From assembly GCF_000953855.2 (NCBI RefSeq), contig NZ_DF970161.1, positions 1-57,309 of the forward strand: DNA of 57,309 nt, in the 5' to 3' direction. The notes under the pieces were generated by a model that saw only the letters and a program-made list of their open reading frames with translations, made no database searches and was not told where the DNA came from. Positions 7,232 to 15,347 of this stretch are shown here, piece by piece. Both the position numbers and the translations under genes were made by a program. Positions within the stretch are counted from its first letter, which is position 1; the number at the start of each line of letters is the position of its first letter. This DNA comes from Mizugakiibacter sediminis. Its GTDB lineage: Bacteria > Pseudomonadota > Gammaproteobacteria > Xanthomonadales > Rhodanobacteraceae.

Positions 7232-8539
7232 ATGCTCGACGTCATCGACCCCGCCCCGGCCGCGCCGGAGGCCATCGTTCCGCTTCGTCCCGCCACACCC
7301 CGCCCGGCTGCGCCGGCGCTGCCCGAACTGCTGCGCGAACGCGTGGAGCATTTCCGCCGCGAACGCGTGCAGCTCGCCTGGGGCGGCAAGCACATCATGC
7401 TCGGCAGCGTGCCCAGGGCCGGCGACCTGGTGCTGCAGAGCAACGACTATCTCGCCATCACCCGGCACCCGGAAATCGTGCGCGCGCAATGCGCGGCGCT
7501 GGAGAACGAGGGCAACGGCATGATGATGTCGGGCATCTTCCTGCAGCATGCGGAAGACCCGATGCGCAGGCTCGAACAGGAGCTCGCCGGCGCGATGGGC
7601 GCGGAAGAGGGCATGCTCTGCCAGTCCGGCTACAACGCCAACGTCGGCCTGGTGCAGTCGATCGCCGGCGAGCGCACGCCGGTGTACGTCGACATGCTGG
7701 CGCACGCCTCGCTGTGGGAAGGCGTGAAAAGCGCCGGCGCCCGGGCGGTGGCGATCCTGCACAACGACCCCGAGCACCTCGAGCGCCAGGTGCTGCGCAA
7801 CGGCCCGGGCGTGATCCTGGTCGATGCCGTCTACAGCACCACCGGCGCGCTCTGCCCGCTGGCCGCCTACGCCGACATCGCCGCGCGCCACGACTGCGTG
7901 CTGGTGGTCGACGAATCGCATTCGCTGGGCACGCACGGCAGCCACGGCGAGGGCCTGGTGGCCAGTCTCGGCCTCGGCGACCGCGTGCACTTCCGCACCG
8001 TCAGCCTGGCCAAGACCTACTGCGCGCGCGCCGGCCTCATCACCTGCCCGGCCGGCTTCCGCGAATACCTCGCCAGCGAGTCGCTGCCGGCGATCTTCAG
8101 CTCCACCCTGCTGCCGCACGAGCTGGCCGGCATCGGTGCCGCGCACCGCGTGATCCAGGCCGAAGGCTGGCGTCGCAACCGCCTGCGCCAGGTCACCCAG
8201 CGCGTGCGCACGGCGCTGACCGCGCTCGGCTACCCGATCGCCAACGGCACCGAGCAGATCGTCGGCCTCGAGATCGGCCCGGAGCGGCTGACCATGCACG
8301 TGCGCGACGTGTTCGAGGCGCACGGCGTGTTCGGCTCGATCTTCTGCGCGCCGGCCACGGCCAAGAACCGCTCGCTGCTGCGGCTGACGCTGAACGCCGG
8401 CCTGAACGACGCCGAGGTCGAGCGCCTGATCGAGACGCTGGCCTCGATCCGCAACGAGATCGATCTGGTCGACTGGAGCGGCACGCGCCGGCAGCGGCGC
8501 GGCGGGGCGGCCACGCTGGACCACGTCGCCGTCGCCTGA
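7232..8539 (+). CDS. lqsA: CqsA/LqsA-like alpha-hydroxyketone autoinducer synthase
   Basis: A 435-residue fold-type I PLP enzyme of the alpha-oxoamine synthase group. CqsA/LqsA condense an acyl-CoA with (S)-adenosylmethionine or 2-aminobutyrate to make the precursor of CAI-1/LAI-1 alpha-hydroxyketones. CqsA hallmarks are present: GGKHIMLGS and LQSNDYLAITRHPEI (residues 51-82), GNGMMMSGIFLQHAEDPMRRLE (95-115), and LCQSGYNANVGLVQSI. Also present are VDAVYSTTGALCPL (198-210), the cofactor-binding VVDESHSLGTHG (Asp227, His230), and TVSLAKTYCARAGLITC with the Schiff-base Lys261. The first 30 residues are a Pro/Ala-rich extension not typical of the family. The start at 7232 follows GAGAGGA by about 8 bases. 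It lies 117 bp after the response-regulator gene on the same strand; whether it has its own promoter in that gap is unclear. Acyl-chain specificity cannot be read from sequence. Confidence 0.92.
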   Translation: MLDVIDPAPAAPEAIVPLRPATPRPAAPALPELLRERVEHFRRERVQLAWGGKHIMLGSVPRAGDLVLQSNDYLAITRHPEIVRAQCAALENEGNGMMMSGIFLQHAEDPMRRLEQELAGAMGAEEGMLCQSGYNANVGLVQSIAGERTPVYVDMLAHASLWEGVKSAGARAVAILHNDPEHLERQVLRNGPGVILVDAVYSTTGALCPLAAYADIAARHDCVLVVDESHSLGTHGSHGEGLVASLGLGDRVHFRTVSLAKTYCARAGLITCPAGFREYLASESLPAIFSSTLLPHELAGIGAAHRVIQAEGWRRNRLRQVTQRVRTALTALGYPIANGTEQIVGLEIGPERLTMHVRDVFEAHGVFGSIFCAPATAKNRSLLRLTLNAGLNDAEVERLIETLASIRNEIDLVDWSGTRRQRRGGAATLDHVAVA

Positions 8540-8547
8540 GCGGAAGG

Positions 8548-8599
8548 CGGATCGCGTGCCGTCGCGGGCGGCGCCTGGCGCCGCCCGCGACGGATCCGC
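8548..8599. terminator. Nested inverted repeat between converging genes, probable bidirectional terminator
   Basis: A perfect 15-bp stem (8560-8574 with 8578-8592, CGTCGCGGGCGGCGC and its complement) closes a 3-base loop. It is flanked by a second inverted pair, GCGGATC and GATCCGC. It lies exactly between the stop codons of the synthase gene and the converging Asp-box gene. There is no clear T-run on either side, so it may act as a GC-only stem or need Rho. Confidence 0.55.
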
Positions 8600-8605
8600 A
8601 GCCCG

Positions 8606-11600
8606 TCAGTCGATCTCCCCGGGCATGCCGCGATCGCGCTCGCGCATGCCGCCGCCCGCGGCGCCGCCGCCGGCGTCGGCGGGAGCGCGCTCGGGCACCG
8701 CGATCGGCTGTAGGCCCTTCGCGGCCAGCGCCGCGTTGACCTTGGCCAGGTCGCCCTGGCGCAGCGCCTCGAACGACTTGGCGACGTCGTCCATCTCGCG
8801 CTGCAGTGCCTCCACGCGGGCGAGCTGGTAGTCGGTCGGCCGGCCTTCGTAGCCGACGATCGCGCCGTACACCTGGTCGAGGTGCTCGCGCAGTCGCTCC
8901 TCGCCGGTGATGGCGCCGCCCTCGGTGGTGGCCACGACTTCCTTGCGGATCTTGTCCGCCTTGCCGGCGAGATCCGTCAACTGCTTCGCCAGCGCGGCGT
9001 CGTCCTTGGCCGCGGCCGCGCGCTGGCTGGCGCCGTCGCGCACGGCGACGATGCGATAGGCCAGGTCGGTCATGTCGCCGAACATGCGGTGCACGCGCAT
9101 CGCCGCCTCGAACTGCGCCTTGCGGTCGGCCAGCGTGAACGGAGCGCGCGCGTCGAGGCCGACGTCGAGTTTCTCCGTGATGCTCTGCTCGCCCTTCACC
9201 AGCTTGACGGTGTAGGTGCCGGGCAGCACGCGCGGCCCCTGCGCGGCCGACTGCGCCAGCGCGGCGGCCGGCGGCACGCGCGGCGGCTTGACGCGCATGT
9301 TCCAGGTCACGCGGTTGATGCCGCGGCGCACGCTGCCGGGCAGCGTGTCGACCAGCTTGCCGTCGGCGTCGTAGATCTCCAGCTTGAGCTTGCCGAACAG
9401 GTGGCGGCTCTTCTGGTAGTAGGTGATCACCGCGCCGTCCGGCGGGTTGCGGCCGCGGAACTTGGCGTCGCCCTCCGGCCAGCCGCCGGACGCCTCGATG
9501 CGCTGCTGCACCGGACGTCCCGGCAGGAACGCCGCCTCGGACGCCAGCGTCTTCGCGTCGAGCGCGCGCAGCGGGGTGATGTCGTCGACGATCCAGATGC
9601 CGCGCCCGTGCGTGGCCAGCACCAGGTCCGAGGTGCGCGGCTGCACCACCAGATCGCGCACGGCGACGTTCGGGAAGTTGCCGCCCTTGAACTGCGCCCA
9701 CTGGCGGCCGCCGTCGATGGAGATCCACAGGCCGAACTCGGTGCCCGCGAACAGCAACTCGGGCTTGACCGTGTCCTCCTTGATCACGTGCACGTAGCCG
9801 CGCAGGCCCTTGCCGTCCTTCGGCGAGACGATCGGCGTCCAGCTGCGGCCGTAATCGATGGTCTTGTAGATGTACGGCGCCATGTCGCCGAAGGTGTGGC
9901 GGTCGAAGGCGACGTAGGCGGTGCCGGCGTCGAAGTTGCCGGCCTGCACCCAGCTCACCCACGAGTGCGCGGGCACGCCGCGGATGTTCTTCGCCACGTT
10001 GGTCCAGGTCTTGCCGCCGTCGCGCGTCAACTGCACGTTGCCGTCGTCGGTGCCGACCCAGATCAGCCCGGCCTGCTTCGGCGACTCGCTGATGGAGTAG
10101 ATCGTGGTGTGCATCTCCGCCGCGGAGTTGTCGACGGTGACGCCGCCGGACTGTTCCTGCTTCTGCTTCTCCGGGTCGTTGCTGGTGAGGTCGGGCGAGA
10201 TGCGGTCCCAGGTCTGGCCGTGATCGCGCGAACGGAACAGGAACTGCGCGCCGATGTAGATCGTGCCCTTCTCGTTCGGGCTGAGCGCGATCGGCGTGTT
10301 CCAGTTGAAGCGCAGCTTCTCCTTGTAGCCCGCCTGCGGCTGGATCATGCGCACCTGGTGGGTGTGGCGGTTGATGCGGCCGATGAAGCCGCCCTGCGCC
10401 TCGGCGTAGATGTAGTCGGGATCGGACGGATCCTCCCACATCCAGAAACCGTCGCCGCCGTACATGTTCTCCCAGCGGCTGTTGGTGATGCCGCCGGGAT
10501 AGGCGCTGTCGCCGACCCAGGCGCTGTTGTCCTGCAGGCCGCCGTAGACGCGGTACGGATCGGCGCCGTCGACGCTGACGTGGTAGAACTGCGAGACCGG
10601 CAGGTTGTCCTGCTTCCACCACTTGTTGCCGCCGTCGAACGACTGCCACAGGCCGCCGTCGTCGCCGGCGAACACGTGCTTCGGATTGCGCGGATCGATC
10701 CACACGGTGTGGAAGTCGCCGTGCGCGTTGCCGCTGACGTCGCCGAAGCTCTTGCCGCCGTCGGTGCTCTGGATCAGGTTGAGGTCGGGCTTGAACAGGC
10801 GGTCGGGATTGGTCGGATCGACGAACAGCGCGGCGAAGTAGAACGGGCGCCAGACCATGGCCTGGCTGTCGTCGCGGCGCTGCCAGGTCTTGCCGCCGTC
10901 GTCCGAACGGTACAACGCCGACTTGGTCGACTCGACGAAGGCGTAGACCACGTCCGGCTTCGACGGCGCGACCGCCACCGCGATGCGTCCGTACGGCTTG
11001 GCCGGGAAGCCGGCGTTCGCCTTCGGCGTGACCTCGCTCCAGCTCTTGCCGCCGTCGGCGCTGCGGTACAGGCCGCTGCCGCTGGGCGCATCCGGCGAGG
11101 GGCCGCCGGAGCGGAACGTCCAGCCTTTGCGGCGGAAGTCCCACAGCGCGGCGAACAGGACATCGGGGTGCTGCGGATCCAGGCTGACCGAGGCGCAGCC
11201 GGTGGACAGGTTCGGGCCTTTCAGCACCAGCTCCCAGTGCCTGCCGCCGTCGCGGGTGCGGTACAGGCCGCGGTCGGCCGAATCGCTCCACAGCTTGCCC
11301 GGCACGCAGGCGTACACGGTGTCGCCGTCGCGCGGATCGACGACGATCTGCGCGATGCGCTCGGAATCCGCCAGGCCCATGTGCGTCCAGGTCTCGCCGC
11401 CGTCGGTCGACTTGTAGATGCCGTCGCCGACCGAGACGCTGTTGCGCGTCCACGCCTCGCCGGTGCCGACCCAGACGGTGTCGGGGTGCTGCGGGTCGAC
11501 CGCGATCGCGCCGATCGACTGCACCGGCTGCCGGTCGAACACCGGCTTGAAGGTGGTGCCGCCGTCGAGCGACTTCCACACGCCGCCGCTGGCGGCGCCG

Positions 11601-11803
11601 ACGTACAGCGTGGTCTTGCCGTCCTTGGCGTCGACCGCGGCCAGCGCGGCGATGCGGCCGCTCATGGTGGCGGAGCCGATGTTGCGCGCGCCGAGGCCGG
11701 AGATGGCGCCGCCGTCGAAGTGCGCCTTGCCGGTCTCGGCCGCGGGCGCGGCGGCGGCGAACGTCAGTGCGGCCGCGACGGCCGCGATCAGATGGATGCG
11801 CAT
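8606..11803 (-). CDS. Secreted VPS10/sortilin-like Asp-box (BNR) beta-propeller protein
   Basis: A 1065-residue exported protein with an N-terminal signal peptide (MRIHLIAAVAAALTFAAAAPAAE). The first two thirds carry at least eleven Asp-box/BNR motifs of the SxDxGxTW type: KSLDGGTTF, KSTDGGETW, RTRDGGRHW, RSADGGKSW, RSDDGGKTW, QSTDGGKSF, QSFDGGNKW, RSRDHGQTW, LTRDGGKTW, KTIDYGRSW and ISIDGGRQW. They predict one or two large beta-propellers as in sortilin/VPS10 and exo-sialidase-like proteins. The segment HGRGIWIVDDITPLRAL follows, then an IG-like/helical C-terminal part (PGTYTVKLVKGEQSITEKLDVGLDAR). Automated annotations often call these glycosyl hydrolases, but I see no catalytic residues that justify that. 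Its partner downstream of a 12-bp gap is unrelated LolA-like DNA on the same strand, transcribed first, so the two are likely an operon. Substrate or ligand unknown. Confidence 0.85.
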   Translation of the reverse strand: MRIHLIAAVAAALTFAAAAPAAETGKAHFDGGAISGLGARNIGSATMSGRIAALAAVDAKDGKTTLYVGAASGGVWKSLDGGTTFKPVFDRQPVQSIGAIAVDPQHPDTVWVGTGEAWTRNSVSVGDGIYKSTDGGETWTHMGLADSERIAQIVVDPRDGDTVYACVPGKLWSDSADRGLYRTRDGGRHWELVLKGPNLSTGCASVSLDPQHPDVLFAALWDFRRKGWTFRSGGPSPDAPSGSGLYRSADGGKSWSEVTPKANAGFPAKPYGRIAVAVAPSKPDVVYAFVESTKSALYRSDDGGKTWQRRDDSQAMVWRPFYFAALFVDPTNPDRLFKPDLNLIQSTDGGKSFGDVSGNAHGDFHTVWIDPRNPKHVFAGDDGGLWQSFDGGNKWWKQDNLPVSQFYHVSVDGADPYRVYGGLQDNSAWVGDSAYPGGITNSRWENMYGGDGFWMWEDPSDPDYIYAEAQGGFIGRINRHTHQVRMIQPQAGYKEKLRFNWNTPIALSPNEKGTIYIGAQFLFRSRDHGQTWDRISPDLTSNDPEKQKQEQSGGVTVDNSAAEMHTTIYSISESPKQAGLIWVGTDDGNVQLTRDGGKTWTNVAKNIRGVPAHSWVSWVQAGNFDAGTAYVAFDRHTFGDMAPYIYKTIDYGRSWTPIVSPKDGKGLRGYVHVIKEDTVKPELLFAGTEFGLWISIDGGRQWAQFKGGNFPNVAVRDLVVQPRTSDLVLATHGRGIWIVDDITPLRALDAKTLASEAAFLPGRPVQQRIEASGGWPEGDAKFRGRNPPDGAVITYYQKSRHLFGKLKLEIYDADGKLVDTLPGSVRRGINRVTWNMRVKPPRVPPAAALAQSAAQGPRVLPGTYTVKLVKGEQSITEKLDVGLDARAPFTLADRKAQFEAAMRVHRMFGDMTDLAYRIVAVRDGASQRAAAAKDDAALAKQLTDLAGKADKIRKEVVATTEGGAITGEERLREHLDQVYGAIVGYEGRPTDYQLARVEALQREMDDVAKSFEALRQGDLAKVNAALAAKGLQPIAVPERAPADAGGGAAGGGMRERDRGMPGEID

Positions 11804-11815
11804 GGTCCGTCCCCC

Positions 11816-12559
11816 TCAGTGCTTGCCGCCGGCGCCGGCCGGGAATGCGAACATCGCGTCGTCCAGCGGCACGTTGGCCTCGGCCTTGTCGATGCTGATC
11901 TTCTGCTTCTGCGTCGTGCCCTTGGTGCCGGTCTCGATCGAGAACGGGAAGTACACGCCGGCGACCTTCTCGTAGTCGCCGTAGTCGGTTTCGGTCTCGA
12001 CCGGCACGCCGCGCACGATGCGGCGCGCGACCTCGCGGATCTCCAGGAAGTAGTCGGGGTCGAGGTAGACCGTGTAGCTGTCGCCGTTCTTCAGCGTCAC
12101 CTCGAGCTTGTGCGCCTCGGTGCCGTCGACGTCCTCGGTGCCGAGGTAGCGCACGCTGGCGCCGGCGGCCCTGGCGCCCTGCAGCACGCCGTCGATGTCG
12201 GCCTGCTCGGACAGCTCCTTGGCGTCGTCGGCGGACATCGTCGCCGGGTCCTTGCGGCCCTCGAACGGCTGGATCTGCCAGCCCTGCGCGCCGTCCCAGG
12301 CCTGCACCATGGTCAGCCCCTGCAGGCTGGCCTCGATGCGCAGGCGGTCGGGACGCTTCTGCATCTGCGCGTAGCCGAGCTGGTAGTCGCCACCGACCAT
12401 CAGCGTGCCCTGCAGGCGCAGGGTCTTGATCGCCTGCAGCTTGTCGAGCCCGCCGCGCGCCTCGGCGTTCTTCGCTATCAGTTCGTCGGCGCTGAAGGCG
12501 TGCGCGGACGCGCTGCCTAGCAGCAACGCCAGCGCCGCGAGCCACATGCATGAACGCAT
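11816..12559 (-). CDS. LolA-like outer-membrane lipoprotein-sorting family protein
   Basis: A 247-residue secreted protein with signal peptide MRSCMWLAALALLLGSASAHA followed by FSADELIAKNAEARGGLDKLQAIKTLRLQGTL. That opening, then repeated beta-strands (YAQMQKRPDRLRIEASLQG, MVQAWDGAQGWQIQPFEG, YTVYLDPDYFLEIREVARR, YGDYEKVAGVYFPFSIETG), fits the LolA/LolB half-barrel fold seen in proteins annotated as outer-membrane lipoprotein-sorting protein. Unlike LolA itself the gene is not next to ftsK or rarA, so a housekeeping lipoprotein chaperone is unlikely. A substrate-binding role linked to the adjacent Asp-box protein is possible. The start at 12559 gives the signal peptide directly; a longer in-frame ATG at 12691 adds 44 basic residues with no signal. 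The gene lies 12 bp upstream of the Asp-box gene. Confidence 0.75.
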   Translation of the reverse strand: MRSCMWLAALALLLGSASAHAFSADELIAKNAEARGGLDKLQAIKTLRLQGTLMVGGDYQLGYAQMQKRPDRLRIEASLQGLTMVQAWDGAQGWQIQPFEGRKDPATMSADDAKELSEQADIDGVLQGARAAGASVRYLGTEDVDGTEAHKLEVTLKNGDSYTVYLDPDYFLEIREVARRIVRGVPVETETDYGDYEKVAGVYFPFSIETGTKGTTQKQKISIDKAEANVPLDDAMFAFPAGAGGKH

Positions 12560-12716
12560 CGATGCATCCTCCCCGTGCCGGGCCGTGCGGCCCATGACGC
12601 GCCCTGCGGCGCGGCTGCACCGCCGCCCTGCTCCCGGTCCCCGGCGGCGGATGTCGGGCCAGCATAACGCGGCCGCGACGATGCCGGGCATGGGACATTG
12701 GTCACGGGGCGGCGGC

Positions 12717-13019
12717 TCAGATCGAAACCTTGCCGCGCAGGATCTGCCAGAACATCACCCAGTCGCCGGCCAGGCTCCACAGCGGATGGCGGAACGTCGC
12801 CGGCCGGTTCTTCTCGTAGGCGAAATGGCCGATCCAGGCGAAGCCGTAGCCGGCGACCGGCGCCAGCAGCAGCCAGCGCGCCTCGCCGCGCAGCGCGGCC
12901 AGCGCGACGATCGCCAGCACCGCGCAACTGCCGATGAAGTGCAGCCGCCGGCAAGTGCGGTTGGCGTGCTCGGACAGGTAGTAGGGATAGAACTCGCGGA
13001 AGTTGGCGAATTCGGCCAT
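12717..13019 (-). CDS. DUF962/Mpo1-like small membrane protein
   Basis: A 100-residue protein of the YGL010w/Mpo1-like (DUF962) family. It opens with FREFYPYYLSEHANRTCRRLHFIGS, the usual DUF962 start with His residues facing the membrane. Two hydrophobic helices follow (CAVLAIVALAAL, WLLLAPVAGYGFAWIGHF), then FAYEKNRPATFRHPLWSLAGDWVMFW. The conserved HxxG, GHF..EKNxPATFxHPxWSLxGDxxM set is complete. Yeast Mpo1 is an Fe(II)-dependent dioxygenase acting in fatty-acid alpha-oxidation on phytosphingosine; bacterial members are uncharacterised. A strong AAGGAGAG lies just upstream of the ATG at 13019. The gene is monocistronic by spacing (about 150 bp on each side). Confidence 0.88.
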   Translation of the reverse strand: MAEFANFREFYPYYLSEHANRTCRRLHFIGSCAVLAIVALAALRGEARWLLLAPVAGYGFAWIGHFAYEKNRPATFRHPLWSLAGDWVMFWQILRGKVSI

Positions 13020-13036
13020 GGCGCACTCTCCTTTTC

Positions 13037-13157
13037 GGGGAGACGGGAGACGGTCGAAGCGACGCGGCGCGAAGTCTCGTCGCGTGCCGCTGCGCCGGCG
13101 CGGCGCAGCCTTCGCAGCACGGCGGAGTCCGTTCCGTCTTCCGTCTTCCGTCCCCCG
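13037..13157. repeat. Intergenic stretch with inverted GGGAGACGG-type motifs
   Basis: Between the DUF962 and pirin genes, one end reads CGGGGAGACGGGAGACGG (around 13036-13053). The other end reads CCGTCTTCCGTCTTCCGTCCCCC (around 13135-13157), whose complement is GGGGGACGGAAGACGGAAGACGG. The two ends are therefore imperfect inverted copies of short GACGG-spaced repeats enclosing about 80 bp. No reading frame is credible here. It could be a small non-autonomous repeat or a structured leader. Confidence 0.35.
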
Positions 13158-13166
13158 TTTCGCCGC

Positions 13167-14051
13167 TCACCGCTCCGGCAACGGAATGAACTCGTGTTCG
13201 CCCGGCACCGGGTCGAAGCGCCCCTCCTTCCAGTCGGCCTTGGCGGCTTCGATGCGCTCGCGCGAACTGGAGACGAAGTTCCACCAGATGAAGCGCGGCT
13301 CGCCGAACGGCGCGCCGCCGAACAGCATCACCCGCGAAGGGCGCCGCGCGCGCAGGCGCAACGGCACGCCGCCGAGCTGCACACCCATCTGCATCGCGGC
13401 GAGCGTCCGCGCGCCCATCTCGACCTCGCCGTCGACCACGTAGACGCCGCGTTCGGCGTGCCCGGCCGGCAGGTCCAGCGCGGCATCCGCATCCATCTCG
13501 CCGCCGAGATAGAACATCGGCGAGAACACGCGCACCGGCGCGCGCTCGCCGTAGGCCTCGCCGGCGATCAGGCGCAGGCGCACGCCGGCGCGCGTCACCT
13601 CGGGCAGCGTCGAGGCGTCGTGGTGGTGGAACTCGGGCGCGTCCTCCTCGTGCGCGCGCGGCAGCGCCACCCAGGTCTGAATGCCGTGCAGCGACCCGCC
13701 GGCGGCGCGCGCGTCCGGCGGCGTGCGCTCGGAATGCACGATGCCGCGGCCGGCGGTCATCCAGTTGACGTCGCCGGGGACGATGTCCTGCGCGCAGCCC
13801 AGGCTGTCGCGATGGCGCATCGCGCCCTCGAACAGGAAGGTCACCGTGGCCAGACCGATGTGCGGATGCGGACGCACGTCCAACCCCTGCCCCGGCGCCA
13901 GCCGGGCCGGGCCCATGTGGTCGAAGAAGATGAAGGGACCGACCAGCCGCGCGCGCATGTGCGGCAGCAGGCGGCGCACCGTGAAGCCGTCGCCGAGATC
14001 GCGCTCGCGCCCTTCGATCAGGATCGGCTGCGCGGCAGGGGCGTCGTTCAT
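13167..14051 (-). CDS. Pirin-family cupin protein
   Basis: A 294-residue bicupin. The N-terminal pirin domain is clear: GFTVRRLLPHMRARLVGPFIFFDHMGP, then LDVRPHPHIGLATVTFLFEGAMRHRDSLGCAQDIVPGDVNWMTAGRGIVHSER. The metal-binding residues of the HPHIGLATVTYL...G...HRDS...E cupin motif are all present. The C-terminal half (GVYVVDGEVEMGARTLAAMQMGV, RVMLFGGAPFGEPRFIWWNFVSSSRERIEAAKADWKEGRF) is the usual second cupin. Pirins are Fe(II) proteins with assorted reported activities, including quercetinase-like dioxygenase and redox sensing, so a specific reaction cannot be assigned. The length is typical. An Old Yellow Enzyme gene lies upstream on the same strand with a 76-bp gap, so the two may be cotranscribed. 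Confidence 0.93.
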   Translation of the reverse strand: MNDAPAAQPILIEGRERDLGDGFTVRRLLPHMRARLVGPFIFFDHMGPARLAPGQGLDVRPHPHIGLATVTFLFEGAMRHRDSLGCAQDIVPGDVNWMTAGRGIVHSERTPPDARAAGGSLHGIQTWVALPRAHEEDAPEFHHHDASTLPEVTRAGVRLRLIAGEAYGERAPVRVFSPMFYLGGEMDADAALDLPAGHAERGVYVVDGEVEMGARTLAAMQMGVQLGGVPLRLRARRPSRVMLFGGAPFGEPRFIWWNFVSSSRERIEAAKADWKEGRFDPVPGEHEFIPLPER

Positions 14052-14127
14052 CGCCGGACCCTCGGTCGGATGTCCGTCATCATCGCGCTTTCCCGCTTCG
14101 CGCGATAGCTCGGCGCGGCTCCTCCGC

Positions 14128-15186
14128 TCACCAGCCGCGCAGGTACTGCGGTGGCGCCGTCAGCGCAGCGCCCAGCGCCTTGGCCGCGCGGCGCGGGAAG
14201 TACGGATCGCGCAGCGACTCGCGCGCCAGCAGCACCAGGTCGGCGTCGCCTTCGACGATCACGCGCTCGGCCTGCTCGGGCGTGGTGATCAGGCCGACCG
14301 CGCCGGTGGCGACGTCCGCCTCGCGGCGGATGCGCGCGGCGAACGGCACCTGGTAGCCGGGCGCGGCCGGGACCTGCACGCGCGGCAGCAGGCCGCCGCT
14401 GGAGACGTCGATCAGGTCGGCGCCGAGCGCCTTCAGTCGCCGCGCCAGCTCGACGCTCTGCTCGATGTCCCAGCCGCCGTCCGCCCAGTCGGTCGCCGAG
14501 ATGCGCACCAGCAGCGGCAGCGTCTGCGGCCACACCGCGCGCACCGCTTCGACCACGGCGCAGGTCAGGCGCACGCGGCGGTCGAAGCTGCCGCCCCAGA
14601 CGTCCTCGCGCAGGTTCGACAAGGGCGAGAGGAACTGGTGCAGCAGGTAGCCGTGCGCGGCGTGCACCTCGACCGCCTTGAAGCCCGCGTCCAGCGCGCG
14701 CCGCGCCGCCGCGCGGAACGCATCGACCACCGCCCGCACACCCGCCTCGTCGAGCGCGCGCGGCACGGGATGCCCGTCGTCGAACGGCAGCGCGCTGGGC
14801 GCCACCGGCGTCCACGCGCCCTGCGCGGCCTCCAGCGGACGGCCGCCGCGCCACGGCGCTTCCGTGCTCGCCTTGCGGCCGGCGTGCGCGAGCTGGATGC
14901 CCGGCACCGCGCCTTGCTCGGCGATGAAGCGCGCGATCGGCCGCCAGGCCTCGGTCTGCGCCTCGTTCCACAGGCCGGTGTCCCACGGCGTGATGCGCCC
15001 TTCCGGCAGCACCGCGGTCGCCTCCGCCATCACCAGCCCGGCGCCGCCCACGGCGCGGCTGCCGAGGTGCACCAGGTGCCAGGCGTTCGGCACGCCCGCC
15101 TCGGCCGAGTACTGGCACATCGGCGACACCGCGATGCGGTTGCGCAGCTCCAGCGTGCGCAGGCGCAGGGGCGAAAACAAGTGCAT
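14128..15186 (-). CDS. NADH:flavin oxidoreductase, Old Yellow Enzyme family (YqjM-like)
   Basis: A 352-residue FMN-dependent ene-reductase of the OYE family, closest in motif to the thermophilic-like YqjM class. The N-terminus has LRTLELRNRIAVSPMCQYSAEAG, with the redox-sensing Cys of the SPMC motif. HLVHLGSRAVGGAGLVMAEATAV and IQLAHAGRKAS follow. The substrate-binding His pair sits in VEVHAAHGYLLHQFLSPLSNLR, and late strands VGLITTPEQAERVIVEGDADLVLLAR close the barrel. Such enzymes reduce activated C=C bonds of enones and similar electrophiles using NAD(P)H. I place the start at 15186 because GGAGAAGG sits about 9 bases upstream; an in-frame ATG at 15195 would leave almost no spacing. A longer open frame upstream lacks family similarity. 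Confidence 0.93.
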   Translation of the reverse strand: MHLFSPLRLRTLELRNRIAVSPMCQYSAEAGVPNAWHLVHLGSRAVGGAGLVMAEATAVLPEGRITPWDTGLWNEAQTEAWRPIARFIAEQGAVPGIQLAHAGRKASTEAPWRGGRPLEAAQGAWTPVAPSALPFDDGHPVPRALDEAGVRAVVDAFRAAARRALDAGFKAVEVHAAHGYLLHQFLSPLSNLREDVWGGSFDRRVRLTCAVVEAVRAVWPQTLPLLVRISATDWADGGWDIEQSVELARRLKALGADLIDVSSGGLLPRVQVPAAPGYQVPFAARIRREADVATGAVGLITTPEQAERVIVEGDADLVLLARESLRDPYFPRRAAKALGAALTAPPQYLRGW

Positions 15187-15347
15187 GCGCGACATCCTTC
15201 TCCGGTGCGAGGATCGGACGGATCTAGGGCCGTCACCCGCGGACGCAAGGGCTGGGCGCCGCGAACGCCGTGTTCGCCATGCGTCCGCATGCGTGCGGGG
15301 ACCCCGCTTCGGCCCGCGTCGCCGGACGACGGCGATCATGCGACGGC

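Noticed and set aside
8193-12698. A very long open frame of 1501 codons on the minus strand overlapping the Asp-box gene in another frame.
   Set aside because: Composition is Arg/Gly/Ala repeats typical of GC-rich shadow frames. The overlapping frame has a signal peptide and eleven Asp-boxes.
12405-14108. A forward open frame of 567 codons spanning DUF962 and pirin genes.
   Set aside because: It is antisense to two well-supported genes and has no recognisable domain or ribosome site.
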